This document shows positions 32,896-41,327 of a DNA stretch of 64,000 bases, one piece after another. A program made the translations under genes and the position numbers. The notes under the pieces were generated by a model. That model was given only the letters and a program-made list of their open reading frames with translations, did no database searches and was not told the origin of the DNA. The DNA lies in assembly GCF_015356855.1 (NCBI RefSeq), contig NZ_ARXR01000008.1:1-64000 (forward strand), read 5' to 3'. How positions within the stretch are numbered: the first letter of the stretch is position 1; every line of letters starts with the position of its first letter. This DNA comes from Alloalcanivorax venustensis ISO4. GTDB taxonomy: Bacteria > Pseudomonadota > Gammaproteobacteria > Pseudomonadales > Alcanivoracaceae.

Positions 32896-34095
32896 ATGGA
32901 CATTAATTACACCGCCGAAGAGCGCGCCTTCCGTGACGAAGTGCGTACCTTCCTGAACGAAAAGCTGCCCAAGGACATTTCCAGCAAGGTGAAAGAGCAC
33001 AAGCGCCTTGGCAAGGAAGACACCATCCGCTGGCAGAAAATTCTCAACGAGCAGGGCTGGCTGGCCCTGCACTGGCCGAAAGAGTACGGCGGCACCGGCT
33101 GGAGCCCGATCCAGAAGCACATCTTCGAAGAAGAGTGCGCGGAAGCCGGCGCCCCCACCGTGCTGCCGTTCGGCGTCAACATGGTCGCCCCGGTAATCAT
33201 CAAGTTCGGCACCCAGGAACAGAAAGACTACTACCTGCCGCGCATCCTGCGCAGCGACGACTGGTGGTGTCAGGGTTACTCCGAGCCGGGCGCCGGTTCC
33301 GACCTGGCCGGCCTGAAAACCCGCGCCGTGCGCGACGGTGACCACTACATCGTCAACGGCCAGAAGACCTGGACCACCCTGGGCCAGCACGCCAACATGA
33401 TTTTCTGCCTGGTGCGCACCGACCCGGACGCCAAGAAACAGGAAGGCATCTCCTTCCTGCTCATCGACATGGAGAAAAGCGAAGGCATCACCGTGCGTCC
33501 GCTGATCACCCTGGACGGCGAGCATGAAGTCAACGAAGTGTTCTTCGACGACGTCAAAGTGCCGGTGGAAAACCTGGTCGGCGAAGAAAACAAAGGCTGG
33601 ACCTGCGCCAAGTACCTGCTCACCTTCGAGCGTACCGGCATCGCCGGCGTGGGCAGCTCCAAGGCCGCCCTGGCGCACCTCAAGCAGGTGGCCCGCGAGC
33701 AGCAGGTCAACGGCAAGCCGCTGATCGAAGAGCCGCACTTCCGCAGCCGCCTGGCGGACGTGGAAATGGAGCTGATGTCCCTGGAAATGACCAACCTGCG
33801 CACCGTGGCCGCCGCCGAAGCCGGTGGTGTACCGGGCGCGGAAAGCTCCTTCCTGAAGATCATGGGCACCGAGCTGCGCCAGGAAATCACCGATCTGTTC
33901 CGCCGCGCCGCCGGCCCGCACGCGCTGCCGTTCCTGCCGGAACAGCTGGCCGGTGATTTCGACGGCGAGACCGTCGGCCCCGAGTTCGCCGGGTCCGTGG
34001 CCAGCCGTTACTTCAACTTCCGCAAGCTCTCCATTTTCGGGGGCTCCAACGAAATTCAGAAGAACATCATCTCCAAGATGATTCTCGGTCTGTGA
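32896..34095 (+). CDS. Acyl-CoA dehydrogenase, PimC-like large subunit
   Basis: A 399-residue FAD-binding acyl-CoA dehydrogenase. QGYSEPGAGSDLAGLKTRA (about 126-144) is the flavin/substrate loop and GQKTWTTLGQHA follows. At the usual C-terminal catalytic position it reads FGGSNEIQKNI, so the Glu found in classical MCAD (YEGT) is Gly here. This pattern, and the partner at 34371, fit a hetero-oligomeric PimC/PimD-type enzyme. It starts 39 bases after the bifunctional enzyme. The stop codon overlaps the start of a 265-bp structured element. Confidence 0.9.
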   Translation: MDINYTAEERAFRDEVRTFLNEKLPKDISSKVKEHKRLGKEDTIRWQKILNEQGWLALHWPKEYGGTGWSPIQKHIFEEECAEAGAPTVLPFGVNMVAPVIIKFGTQEQKDYYLPRILRSDDWWCQGYSEPGAGSDLAGLKTRAVRDGDHYIVNGQKTWTTLGQHANMIFCLVRTDPDAKKQEGISFLLIDMEKSEGITVRPLITLDGEHEVNEVFFDDVKVPVENLVGEENKGWTCAKYLLTFERTGIAGVGSSKAALAHLKQVAREQQVNGKPLIEEPHFRSRLADVEMELMSLEMTNLRTVAAAEAGGVPGAESSFLKIMGTELRQEITDLFRRAAGPHALPFLPEQLAGDFDGETVGPEFAGSVASRYFNFRKLSIFGGSNEIQKNIISKMILGL

Positions 34096-34358
34096 GCCTG
34101 ATCGACATTATTTCAGCTTTGCGACGGAGCCAGTTTCCGCGCAGAGCAAGGAATGAGGAGAGAAGTTTGGTTATGCCAAATGAACGACGAATGACGCCGC
34201 GCTGCGCGGAAACTGGCCCGTCCCTCCGGGCTGCGCCCGAAAACGCGGCAGCCCGCGTTGCGCGCTTTGCCCTTGGCGCCACCAAGGGCTGCACCACGCG
34301 CCTTGTCTGCCACGTTTTCGGGCAGCAGCGCAAAGATGAACTAATGCCGATCAGGCTC
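34094..34358. repeat. MITE-like structured element with 30-bp terminal inverted repeats
   Basis: The ends are inverted copies: the first 30 bases (GAGCCTGATCGACATTATTT...) match the reverse complement of the last 30 at 27 positions, the outer 11 exactly. Inside are two further arms. A perfect 15-bp stem pairs 34130-34144 with 34202-34216, capped by hairpin TTTGG/CCAAA (34166-34180). A second arm pairs about 34231-34251 with 34307-34328 and holds hairpin GCCCTTGG/CCAAGGGC (34269-34289). Overall it is a cloverleaf. It lies between two co-directional ACAD genes; short reading frames inside are not convincing. Confidence 0.75.
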
Positions 34359-34370
34359 TAGGAGACGAAC

Positions 34371-35522
34371 ATGGATTTCAAATTCAGCGACGAGCAGCGC
34401 ATGCTCGAAGAGACCGTGGGTCGTCTGGTCCGTGACAGCTACACCTTCGACGCCCGCAACAAGGCACTGGAATCAGAGCACGGCTTCAGCACCGACACCT
34501 GGACCCAGTTCGCCGAACTGGGCCTGCTGGGCGTGCCGTTCTCCGAAGAGGCCGGCGGCTTCAACGGCGGCGGCCCGGAACTGATGGTAGTGGCCGAAGG
34601 CTTCGGCCGCGGCCTGGTGGTGGAACCCTACCTGGCCACCGTGGTGCTTTCCGGCGTGCTGATCGACAAGCTCGGCAACGACGCCCAGAAAGAGCAGTAC
34701 CTGCCGGCCATCATCGGCGGTGAAACCCGCTTCGCCCTGGCCAACTACGAAACCAAGGGTCGCTACGACCACCGCTTCGTGGAAACCAGCGCCAAGAAAG
34801 ACGGCGACGGCTATGTGATCAACGGCGAGAAAGCCGTGGTCCTGCACGGTGACAGCGCCGACCAGCTGGTGGTGATCGCCCGCACCGGCGGCAGCGGCAA
34901 CGACAAAGACGGCCTCAGCGCCTTCATCGTCGACGCCGGCGCCGACGGCGTCAGCCGCCGCGGCTACCCGACCATCGATGGCCTGCACGCCGCCGACATC
35001 ACCTTTAAAGACGTGAAAGTCGGCGCCGACGCGCTGCTCGGCGACGAAGGCAAGGCCCTCGACGCCCTGGAAGCGACCCTCGACCTGGCGTTGATCACCC
35101 TGTGCGCCGAAGCCTCCGGCGCCATGGAAGTGGCCTGCGACCAGACCCTGGACTACATCAAGGAACGCCAGCAGTTCGGCGTGCCGATCGGTAAGTTCCA
35201 GGCCCTGCAGCACCGCATGGTGGAAATGCGCATGGAGCTGGAAAAAGTACGTTCCATCACCATGCTCGCCGCCTGCAGCCTCGACGTGGAGCCGCAACTG
35301 CGCAAAAAACGCATCTCCGCCGCCAAGGCCCAGGTCGGCAAATCCGGCCGCAAGGTCGCCGAGGAAGCGATCCAGCTGTTCGGCGGCATGGGCATGATGG
35401 AAGAGACTCCGGTCTCCCATTACGCCAAGCGCATCGTCATGATCGACCACTGGTTGGGCGACCGCGAATACCACCTCGGTGTTCTCGAAGACCTGATCGA
35501 CGTGGACGACCACGCAGCGTGA
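34371..35522 (+). CDS. Acyl-CoA dehydrogenase, PimD-like small subunit
   Basis: A 383-residue acyl-CoA dehydrogenase homologue. It starts MDFKFSDEQRMLEETVGRLVRD, and the core domain is recognisable (QFGVPIGKFQALQHRMVEM; ELFGGMGMMEETPVSHY-like region near 340). The C-terminal end (HWLGDREYHLGVLEDL) lacks the classical catalytic-Glu motif, as in small subunits of PimC/PimD-type pairs. AGGAG precedes the ATG, immediately after the structured element, so the element forms its 5' leader. A terminator follows the stop directly. Confidence 0.88.
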   Translation: MDFKFSDEQRMLEETVGRLVRDSYTFDARNKALESEHGFSTDTWTQFAELGLLGVPFSEEAGGFNGGGPELMVVAEGFGRGLVVEPYLATVVLSGVLIDKLGNDAQKEQYLPAIIGGETRFALANYETKGRYDHRFVETSAKKDGDGYVINGEKAVVLHGDSADQLVVIARTGGSGNDKDGLSAFIVDAGADGVSRRGYPTIDGLHAADITFKDVKVGADALLGDEGKALDALEATLDLALITLCAEASGAMEVACDQTLDYIKERQQFGVPIGKFQALQHRMVEMRMELEKVRSITMLAACSLDVEPQLRKKRISAAKAQVGKSGRKVAEEAIQLFGGMGMMEETPVSHYAKRIVMIDHWLGDREYHLGVLEDLIDVDDHAA

Positions 35523-35553
35523 AAAAAGGGCGGCCTTCGGGCCGCCCTTTTTA
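35522..35553 (+). terminator. Rho-independent terminator after the PimD-like gene
   Basis: GGGCGGCC (35528-35535), loop TTCG, GGCCGCCC (35540-35547) and TTTTT, with an A-tract on the other side, so it may act in both directions. Confidence 0.92.
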
Positions 35554-35668
35554 GTTAACAGTTAAGAGTGAACAGTTAACAGCTGGGGAGGCGCTTCCAG
35601 GCTTTCCCGCGCCGGCAGGCGCGTTGTTTCGCTATTAACTATTCACTGTTAACTATTAACTATTCACC
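35553..35668. repeat. Heptamer inverted array, family B (copy B2)
   Basis: Left arm: AGTTAAC, AGTTAAG, AGTGAAC, AGTTAAC. Right arm on the other strand: AGTTAAT, AGTTAAC, AGTGAAT, AGTTAAT. The centre (about 35584-35632) is GC-rich. It is the same family as the array at 22890. Confidence 0.82.
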
Positions 35669-35727
35669 ACCGTTTTCTTATAACCGCCAAGCGCGAATAA
35701 CAATTCAGCTTCAGGGAGAGCTCCACA

Positions 35728-36759
35728 ATGTCCGTCAATCGTCAGATCATTCTCGCCAAACGCCCCACCGGCATGCCCGGTGACGAAAACCTCAAGCTCC
35801 AGGAAGGCGCCGTGCCCGAAGTGGGCGAGGGCCAGGTGCTGGTACGCACCATCTATCTGTCCCTGGACCCCTACATGCGCGGCCGCATGAGCGCCGCCAA
35901 GTCCTACGCCGCCAGCGTCGAGGAAGGCTCGGTGATGGAAGGCGCCACCGTCGGCCAGGTGGTGGAATCCCGCAGCGGCGACTTCAAGCAGGGCGACTAC
36001 GTGCTGTGCCCGGGCGGCTGGCAGGAATACTCCGTCAATTCGCCCAAGGCGATGCGCAAGCTGGACCCGGCCCAGGCGCCGATCAGCACCGCCGTGGGCG
36101 TGCTCGGCATGCCCGGCTTCACCGCCTACGTGGGCCTGGATGAAATCGGCAAGCCGCAGAAGGGCGAAACCGTGGTGGTGTCCGCCGCCGCCGGCGCCGT
36201 CGGCCAGGTGGTCGGCCAGATCGCCAAGCTCAAGGGCTGCCGCGTGGTCGGCGTGGCCGGCGCCGAGGACAAGTGCAAGCACGTGGTCGGCGCCTACGGC
36301 TTCGACGCCTGCGTCAACTACAAGGACGCCGACTTCCGCGAGCAGCTCGCCAAGGCCTGCCCGGACGGCATCGACGTCTACTTCGAGAACGTCGGCGGCG
36401 AAACCTTCGACGCGGTGATGGAACTGGTCAACGATTTCGCCCGCATCCCGGTGTGCGGCCGCATCGCCCACTACAACGACACCGCCATGCCGGAAGGCCC
36501 GGACCGTCTGCCCGGCTTCATGGGCAAGGTGCTGGTCAAGCGTCTGCTGATCAAAGGCTTTATCCAGTTTGATTACATCCACCGCCAGGGCGACTTCCTC
36601 AAAGACATGCCGGTGTGGATCAGCGAGGGCAAGGTCAAATATCAGGAAGACGTGGTCGAGGGTCTGGAAAACGCGGTCAGCGCCTTCCAGGGTCTGTTGC
36701 AGGGTAAAAACCGCGGCAAGCTGCTGATCCAGGTCGGCGACGACCCGACCAAAAAATAA
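35728..36759 (+). CDS. NADP-dependent oxidoreductase, CurA-like MDR family
   Basis: A 343-residue medium-chain reductase without the zinc sites, of the group holding CurA and leukotriene B4 dehydrogenase; it should reduce the double bond of enones. LSLDPYMRGRM (about 47-57) and the nucleotide-binding SAAAGAVGQVVGQIAKLKG (about 152-170) are typical, with the C-terminal segment GLLQGKNRGKLLIQVG. GGGAGAG precedes the ATG. The MFS gene starts 12 bases after its stop, so the two are co-transcribed. Confidence 0.9.
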   Translation: MSVNRQIILAKRPTGMPGDENLKLQEGAVPEVGEGQVLVRTIYLSLDPYMRGRMSAAKSYAASVEEGSVMEGATVGQVVESRSGDFKQGDYVLCPGGWQEYSVNSPKAMRKLDPAQAPISTAVGVLGMPGFTAYVGLDEIGKPQKGETVVVSAAAGAVGQVVGQIAKLKGCRVVGVAGAEDKCKHVVGAYGFDACVNYKDADFREQLAKACPDGIDVYFENVGGETFDAVMELVNDFARIPVCGRIAHYNDTAMPEGPDRLPGFMGKVLVKRLLIKGFIQFDYIHRQGDFLKDMPVWISEGKVKYQEDVVEGLENAVSAFQGLLQGKNRGKLLIQVGDDPTKK

Positions 36760-36771
36760 CGGGCACCTCCC

Positions 36772-38205
36772 ATGCCCGAAAATCCCGCCATAGAGCGTCT
36801 GTTCGAGCGCTATGGGCCGGCCTATCGATGGTACGCCACCGTCACGGTGATGCTCGGCACCCTGTCCGTGGTGCTGGCCTCCACCATCATCAATGTGGCG
36901 GTGCCCACCATCATGGCCGAGTACCGTCTCGAACAGGACCAGGTGCACTGGATCGCCACCGGCTTCCTCGCCGCCATGACCGTGGGCATGCTGCTCAACG
37001 CCTGGGCGGTGGCGCGGTTCGGCTCCCGGCGTGCCTTCCTGCTCGCCATGGCGATCTTCATCATTGCCTCCCTGGTGGGCGGCGTCAGCAACAGCTTCGG
37101 CCTGCTGGTGCTCGCCCGCGTGGTGCAGGGTGTGACCGCCGGCATGATCCAGCCCCACGCCATGATCACCATCTTCCAGGTGTTCCCGCTGCACAAACGC
37201 GGCCAGGCCATGGGCATTTACGGCATGGGCGTGATCCTCGGCCCCGCCATCGCCCCCGCCCTGGGTGGCGTGCTGGTGGACGCCTGGTCCTGGCGGGCGG
37301 TGTTCTTCGTGGTGCTGCCCGCCTGCCTGCTGGCCATGGTGATCGCCGGGCGCTTCCTGCCCGACCACCGTGAGGACGAGGCGCCGCGTCTCGACTGGGC
37401 CGGGCTGATCCTGCTCAGCCTGGGGCTGGTGGCCACGCTCTGGGCGCTGGCGTCGGGCCTGCGGCGCGGCTGGCTGGACCCGCTGCTGTTCAGCGCCCTG
37501 CTGGGCGGGCCGCTGCTGTTGCTCCTGTTCGCGCTCTGGCAACGACGTTGCCCGAACCCGCTGTTCGATCTGCGCGTGTTCGGCGCGCCGGGCTTCACCG
37601 GCGGCTTCCTGCTGTCCATCGTCATGGGTGCCGGCGTGTTCGGCTCCACCTATATGATGCCGCTGTACTTCCAGCAGGTGTCCGGGTTCAGCGCCTCCAG
37701 CGCCGGCCTCATGCTGATGCCCGCCGGCCTCGCCATGGCGTTCGTGTTTCCGTTCGTCGGCTACCTCACCGACCGCATCCCCCTGGCGCGGATGATCGCC
37801 GGCGGCCTGGCGTTCTTCATCGCCAGCATGGTGATGATGCGCGCCGCCGACCAGACCACCGCCGCCGTCTGGCTGGTGGCCTGGGCCGCCCTGGGCCGGG
37901 TCGGGTTGGGGCTGATCATGCCGCCGGTGACCACCGGCAGCCTCACGCTGCTGCCGCCGGCGCTGATCCCCCAGGGTTCCGGGATCATCAATTTCGGGCG
38001 CCAGACCGGCGGCGCCATCGGCGTTAACCTCAGTGCCATCTGCGTACAATTCTTCAGTGACCGTTACTGGCAAGCTCACCCGGAGGCCGGTCACCCGCAC
38101 GCCTTCGAGGTCGGGTTCGATGACGCCTTTCTGATGTTGTTGATTGTTTATCTGCTGGCGCTCTGGCCGCTGCGCTCCATGCGGCGAGGGCTTATTGCCA
38201 ATTAG
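36772..38205 (+). CDS. DHA2-family MFS efflux transporter (EmrB/QacA type)
   Basis: A 477-residue inner-membrane proton-coupled exporter. About 14 hydrophobic segments are visible, the first containing LGTLSVVLASTIINVAVPTIM. The motif-A-like stretch MLLNAWAVARFGSRRAF and motif C region GPAIAPALGGVLVD (near residue 160) are characteristic of drug:H+ antiporters. It is probably the second gene of a curA-MFS-reductase operon and may export a small hydrophobic compound; the substrate cannot be inferred. Confidence 0.9.
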   Translation: MPENPAIERLFERYGPAYRWYATVTVMLGTLSVVLASTIINVAVPTIMAEYRLEQDQVHWIATGFLAAMTVGMLLNAWAVARFGSRRAFLLAMAIFIIASLVGGVSNSFGLLVLARVVQGVTAGMIQPHAMITIFQVFPLHKRGQAMGIYGMGVILGPAIAPALGGVLVDAWSWRAVFFVVLPACLLAMVIAGRFLPDHREDEAPRLDWAGLILLSLGLVATLWALASGLRRGWLDPLLFSALLGGPLLLLLFALWQRRCPNPLFDLRVFGAPGFTGGFLLSIVMGAGVFGSTYMMPLYFQQVSGFSASSAGLMLMPAGLAMAFVFPFVGYLTDRIPLARMIAGGLAFFIASMVMMRAADQTTAAVWLVAWAALGRVGLGLIMPPVTTGSLTLLPPALIPQGSGIINFGRQTGGAIGVNLSAICVQFFSDRYWQAHPEAGHPHAFEVGFDDAFLMLLIVYLLALWPLRSMRRGLIAN

Positions 38206-38217
38206 GAGAGTTTTTCA

Positions 38218-39138
38218 ATGAGTAACCTGAAACCCCACGCCTTGATCATCGGTGCCGGCGCCATCGGCAGCTTCTACGGCGCCATCCTCAAGCGCGCCGG
38301 CTGCACCGTCAGCGCCGTGGTGCGTTCCGAATACGACGCCGTCAAAGCGCACGGCTTCCGCTTCGAGAGCCCGCTGGGTGACATTTCCTGGAAACCGGAT
38401 CACCTCTACAAGGACGGCGACCGCCCGGACAGCACCCCGGACTACGTGATCCTCGCCACCAAGGTCCTGCCCGGCAGCGACCGCGCCGGCCTGGTCCGCC
38501 CCTGGGTGGGCGAGGGCACCAACATCGTGCTGATCCAGAACGGCCTCGACATCGAACGGGAACTGGCCGACGCCTTCCCCGACAACCCGATCATCAGCTG
38601 CCTGGCGTTCATCGCCGTCAGCCGTGTCGCCCCCGGTGAAATCAAACACAACGCCTACGGCCGGCTGGTCATGGGCCGCTACCCCAGCGGTCTGGACGAC
38701 CACTGCCAGGCCCTGAGCGACCTGTTCGTGGAAGGCGGCATCGACATCAAACTCACCGAGGAAGTGGTCCGCGAACGCTGGCTCAAATGCGTCTGGAACA
38801 CCCCCTTCAACCCGCTCTCCGTGCTCGCCAACGGCGCCGACACCTACACCATGCTCGACACCCCCGGCGGCGAAAAACTGGTGCGCGAAATGATGCAGGA
38901 AGTGATCGACGCCGCCAAAGCCGACGGCTACGCATTGCCGCCGGAGATCATCGACAGCAACATCGACGGCACCCGCAAGATGCCCGCCTATAAAAACAGC
39001 ATGGCGCTCGACTACCTCAACGACCGCCCCATCGAGCTCGACGCCATCCTCGGCAACGTGGTCGCCATCGCCCGGAAGCACGGCGTCCCCGTCCCCCGCC
39101 TGGAAACCATGCTCGCCGCCCTCCGCATGCGGGCTTAA
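38218..39138 (+). CDS. Ketopantoate reductase family protein (PanE-like)
   Basis: A 306-residue NADPH-dependent reductase with the ApbA/PanE fold. The N-terminal IIGAGAIGSFYGAILKRAG binds the nucleotide, and the C-terminal domain contains RWLKCVWNTPFNPLSVL with the conserved catalytic Lys and Asn. Whether it truly makes pantoate or reduces another 2-keto acid is unclear, since no pantothenate genes are nearby. It begins 12 bases after the MFS stop with AGGAG, so it is the third gene of that operon. Confidence 0.87.
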   Translation: MSNLKPHALIIGAGAIGSFYGAILKRAGCTVSAVVRSEYDAVKAHGFRFESPLGDISWKPDHLYKDGDRPDSTPDYVILATKVLPGSDRAGLVRPWVGEGTNIVLIQNGLDIERELADAFPDNPIISCLAFIAVSRVAPGEIKHNAYGRLVMGRYPSGLDDHCQALSDLFVEGGIDIKLTEEVVRERWLKCVWNTPFNPLSVLANGADTYTMLDTPGGEKLVREMMQEVIDAAKADGYALPPEIIDSNIDGTRKMPAYKNSMALDYLNDRPIELDAILGNVVAIARKHGVPVPRLETMLAALRMRA

Positions 39139-39192
39139 TGACTACAACAAAATCAGCCTCGGCTGACAGAGGAAGCGGCCGTCACGGGCTAG

Positions 39193-39224
39193 GGTGATAC
39201 CTCCACCAACAAGGAGGTATCACC
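39193..39224 (+). promoter_or_regulatory. Hairpin occluding the RAYT ribosome-binding site
   Basis: GGTGATACCTCC (39193-39204) and GGAGGTATCACC (39213-39224) form a perfect 12-bp stem with an eight-base loop. The second strand contains the AGGAGG site and ends at the base before the ATG at 39225. In RNA it would bury the ribosome site and keep transposase translation low. Confidence 0.7.
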
Positions 39225-39707
39225 ATGCCAAGGAAGGCTAAATTTTACCGCTTGCGTAACGGCCGCGCTCGCGGGTCCGGACGCATCTACCTGATTACCA
39301 TCACCTGCCACGGTCGGCAGGCGCATTTTGCCACGCTACAAAGCGGCCGCTGTTTCGTGCAGGCCCTGCGCGCTACCCGGGCGCACGCTGTCACGCTCGG
39401 CTATGTGGTTATGCCTGATCACATTCACTGGTTGCTGGTGTTGCGTGAGCATGCGGATCTGGCCACTACGGTCCAGAAAGCGAAATCCGTTGCTACCCAG
39501 CGCTGGCGCCGGGCGGGCAGGGGTGGCAACGAGCGACTCTGGCACGTCGGCTTTCACGAGCGCGCCCTGCGCCGGCAGGACGACCTCGCCGCAATGGCGC
39601 GCTACATCGTGGCCAACCCCCTCCGCGCCGGTCTTGTTGATTTCCTCGGCGATTATCCCCACTGGGATTGCGCCTGGCCCCCGGAAAACTTGATTCAGGA
39701 GAAATAA
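39225..39707 (+). CDS. REP-associated tyrosine transposase (RAYT, Y1 family)
   Basis: A 160-residue single-strand DNA nuclease of the IS200/IS605-related Y1 superfamily. The metal-binding HUH motif is His66-Ile-His68 in VVMPDHIHWLLVL, and the nucleophile is probably Tyr127 in MARYIVANPLRAGLV. RAYTs are domesticated and are thought to spread REP elements. About ten REP-like copies lie elsewhere in this window, though I see none directly flanking this gene. The start is behind a perfect hairpin. It sits between an oxidoreductase operon and VapBC. Confidence 0.92.
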   Translation: MPRKAKFYRLRNGRARGSGRIYLITITCHGRQAHFATLQSGRCFVQALRATRAHAVTLGYVVMPDHIHWLLVLREHADLATTVQKAKSVATQRWRRAGRGGNERLWHVGFHERALRRQDDLAAMARYIVANPLRAGLVDFLGDYPHWDCAWPPENLIQEK

Positions 39708-39736
39708 GATGATATCTATCATTGGTATATATCATC
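39708..39736. promoter_or_regulatory. Inverted repeat upstream of vapB
   Basis: GATGATAT (39708-39715) and ATATCATC (39729-39736) form an 8-bp inverted repeat about 20 bases before the vapB start. AT-rich palindromes at this place usually bind the VapBC complex for autorepression. Confidence 0.55.
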
Positions 39737-39756
39737 AGCCTCCGGGAGGCCTCTTG

Positions 39757-39993
39757 ATGACGATGCTAGCCAAAGTATTTATGTCGGGCCGCAGTCAGGC
39801 GGTGCGGCTGCCCAAGGAGTTGCGGTTCGAGGGGACGGAAGTGATTGCCCGGCGCTTCGGCAATGGCGTGTTGTTATTGCCAGCGGAAGACCCCTGGGCG
39901 GTGATGCGTGAGGCTCTGGACGAGTTCGAGACCGGTTTTGAGATCGAGCGAGAGCAGCCGGACAGTCAACAACGGGACGAACTCTTCCCATGA
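39757..39993 (+). CDS. vapB: VapB-type antitoxin (SpoVT/AbrB swapped-hairpin)
   Basis: A 78-residue antitoxin. The N-terminal half (AKVFMSGRSQAVRLPKELRFEG) is the DNA-binding AbrB-like domain of the VapB/VagC type; the C-terminal tail is acidic and would wrap the toxin. I choose ATG 39757 because GGGAGG lies just upstream; an in-frame ATG at 39709 lies within the operator-like repeat. It overlaps vapC by four bases. Confidence 0.9.
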   Translation: MTMLAKVFMSGRSQAVRLPKELRFEGTEVIARRFGNGVLLLPAEDPWAVMREALDEFETGFEIEREQPDSQQRDELFP

Positions 39994-40397
39994 CTGATCC
40001 GCTCTACCTGTTGGATACCAACATCTGCATCTACATTATCAACCGCAAACCGGAACGGGTGTTTCAGCATCTGCGAGGGTTGCGGGCGGGGCAGGTGGCG
40101 CTATCGAGTGTCAGTGGCGCGGAACTGGCTTTCGGCGTTGCGAAAACCGGATCGCGACGTAATCGTGATGCGCTGGAGAAGTTTCTGGCACCGCTGGATA
40201 TCCTGCCGTTCGACGAAACCGCCATGGGGCGCTACGGCGAGCTGCGCGCCCACCTGGAGCGCGCCGGCACGCCCATCGGTCCGATGGACACGCTGATTGC
40301 GGCGCAGGCGCTGGCTCTCGGCGCCACTCTGGTCACCAACAACCAGCGTGAATTCCAGCGTGTGCCCGATCTCTTCCTCGAGAACTGGGCCGCCTGA
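39990..40397 (+). CDS. vapC: VapC-type PIN-domain ribonuclease toxin
   Basis: A 135-residue PIN-domain toxin that cleaves specific RNAs, often initiator tRNA, when freed from VapB. Acidic active-site residues are visible at Asp9 (LLDTNICIY), Glu45 (SGAELAFG) and Asp100 (PMDTLIAAQAL), with TNNQREF following. The length is standard and the gene is intact. The four-base overlap with vapB gives coupled translation. The pair lies just after the RAYT gene. Confidence 0.93.
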   Translation: MTDPLYLLDTNICIYIINRKPERVFQHLRGLRAGQVALSSVSGAELAFGVAKTGSRRNRDALEKFLAPLDILPFDETAMGRYGELRAHLERAGTPIGPMDTLIAAQALALGATLVTNNQREFQRVPDLFLENWAA

Positions 40398-40401
40398 GTA
40401 A

Positions 40402-41160
40402 TCAGGTGGCGTAGTCGCTGCCGATACGCTCGAGTTTGCGGAGCAGGGCGGGCCAGGTGAGCTGGCTGGCCATGCCGAGCTGCTTGGACTGGTCGCTGGT
40501 GGTGTCGATGGCGGCCTGGGAGGGCAGGTAGGGCTCGCCCTGGCCCAGGGTGCGCACCTGGATCTCGCTGGCCTTCATCAGGAAGTACATGTAGGTGAAG
40601 GCTTCCGCGACGGTCTTGCCCACGGTCAGGGTGCCGTGGTTGCGCAACAACATCATGTTCTTGTCGCCCAGGTCTTTGACCAGCCGCTCGCGCTCGTCCA
40701 GGTTCAGCGCCACGCCTTCATAGTCGTGGAAGCTGATGTGGTCCAGGCACAGCATGGCGGTCTGGCTGAGCGGCAGCAGGCCTTCCTCGTGGGCGCTCAC
40801 GGCGACGCCGTCGGCGGCGTGCAGGTGCAGCACCGCGCCCGCTTCCTCGCGGGCCATGTGCACCGCGCTGTGGATGGTGAAGCCGGCCGGGTTGACCCGG
40901 TTGGTGGCGCCGGGATCGACGATCTCACCCTCGGAATCCACTTTGATCAGCGACGACGCGGTGATCTCGTCGAACAGCCAGCCGTAGGGGTTGATCAGGA
41001 AATGATGCTCCGGCCCGGGCACGCGCGCGGACAGGTGGGTGAACACCAGATCTTCCCAGCCGTACAGGGCCACCAGCCGGTAGGCGGCGGCCAGGTCCTT
41101 GCGCACTTCCCACTCGGCCTGGCTCATCTGGCTCTGGCGAGTCGCGGTAGCTTCGGTCAT
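40402..41160 (-). CDS. Class II aldolase/adducin family protein
   Basis: A 252-residue zinc-dependent class II aldolase fold. Metal-binding histidines are in AVLHLHAADGVAV and the conserved loop is LLRNHGTLTVGKTVAEAF. The family covers fuculose/ribulose phosphate aldolases and many unassigned members; there is no sugar-catabolism context here, so the substrate is unknown. It starts 160 bases from the next repeat array and has a palindrome overlapping its promoter region. It is convergent with vapC, with only four bases between them. Confidence 0.88.
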   Translation of the reverse strand: MTEATATRQSQMSQAEWEVRKDLAAAYRLVALYGWEDLVFTHLSARVPGPEHHFLINPYGWLFDEITASSLIKVDSEGEIVDPGATNRVNPAGFTIHSAVHMAREEAGAVLHLHAADGVAVSAHEEGLLPLSQTAMLCLDHISFHDYEGVALNLDERERLVKDLGDKNMMLLRNHGTLTVGKTVAEAFTYMYFLMKASEIQVRTLGQGEPYLPSQAAIDTTSDQSKQLGMASQLTWPALLRKLERIGSDYAT

Positions 41161-41179
41161 TGCGGCACCTCTTTTGTTG

Positions 41180-41194
41180 TGAAATAGTATTTCA
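41180..41194. promoter_or_regulatory. Palindrome TGAAAT-AGT-ATTTCA upstream of the aldolase gene
   Basis: A perfect 6-3-6 inverted repeat, 20 bases before the aldolase start codon. It has the same half-site spacing (GRAAY-N3-RTTYC) as the lipid-gene boxes but lies downstream rather than upstream of any promoter. It is a probable repressor site. Confidence 0.5.
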
Positions 41195-41247
41195 TTAATA
41201 TAACAATGATATTGACGTTATGGGTTGTCGCATAGCGCCCTGCGGGC

Positions 41248-41326
41248 GCGATACAGGATTCAGGATGCAGGATTCAGGGGAACCCGCAGTGCGTGATCTT
41301 CATCCTGTATCCTGCATCCTGTATCG
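41248..41326. repeat. Heptamer inverted array, family C (copy C1)
   Basis: Left arm: ATACAGG, ATTCAGG, ATGCAGG, ATTCAGG. Right arm on the other strand: ATACAGG, ATGCAGG, ATACAGG. It sits directly at the 3' end of the quinone oxidoreductase gene (minus strand). Confidence 0.82.
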
Positions 41327-41327
41327 C

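Noticed and set aside
34067-34361. Short frames of 66-89 codons inside the structured element
   Set aside because: They overlap each other on both strands and follow the inverted repeats; no ribosome site or recognisable protein.
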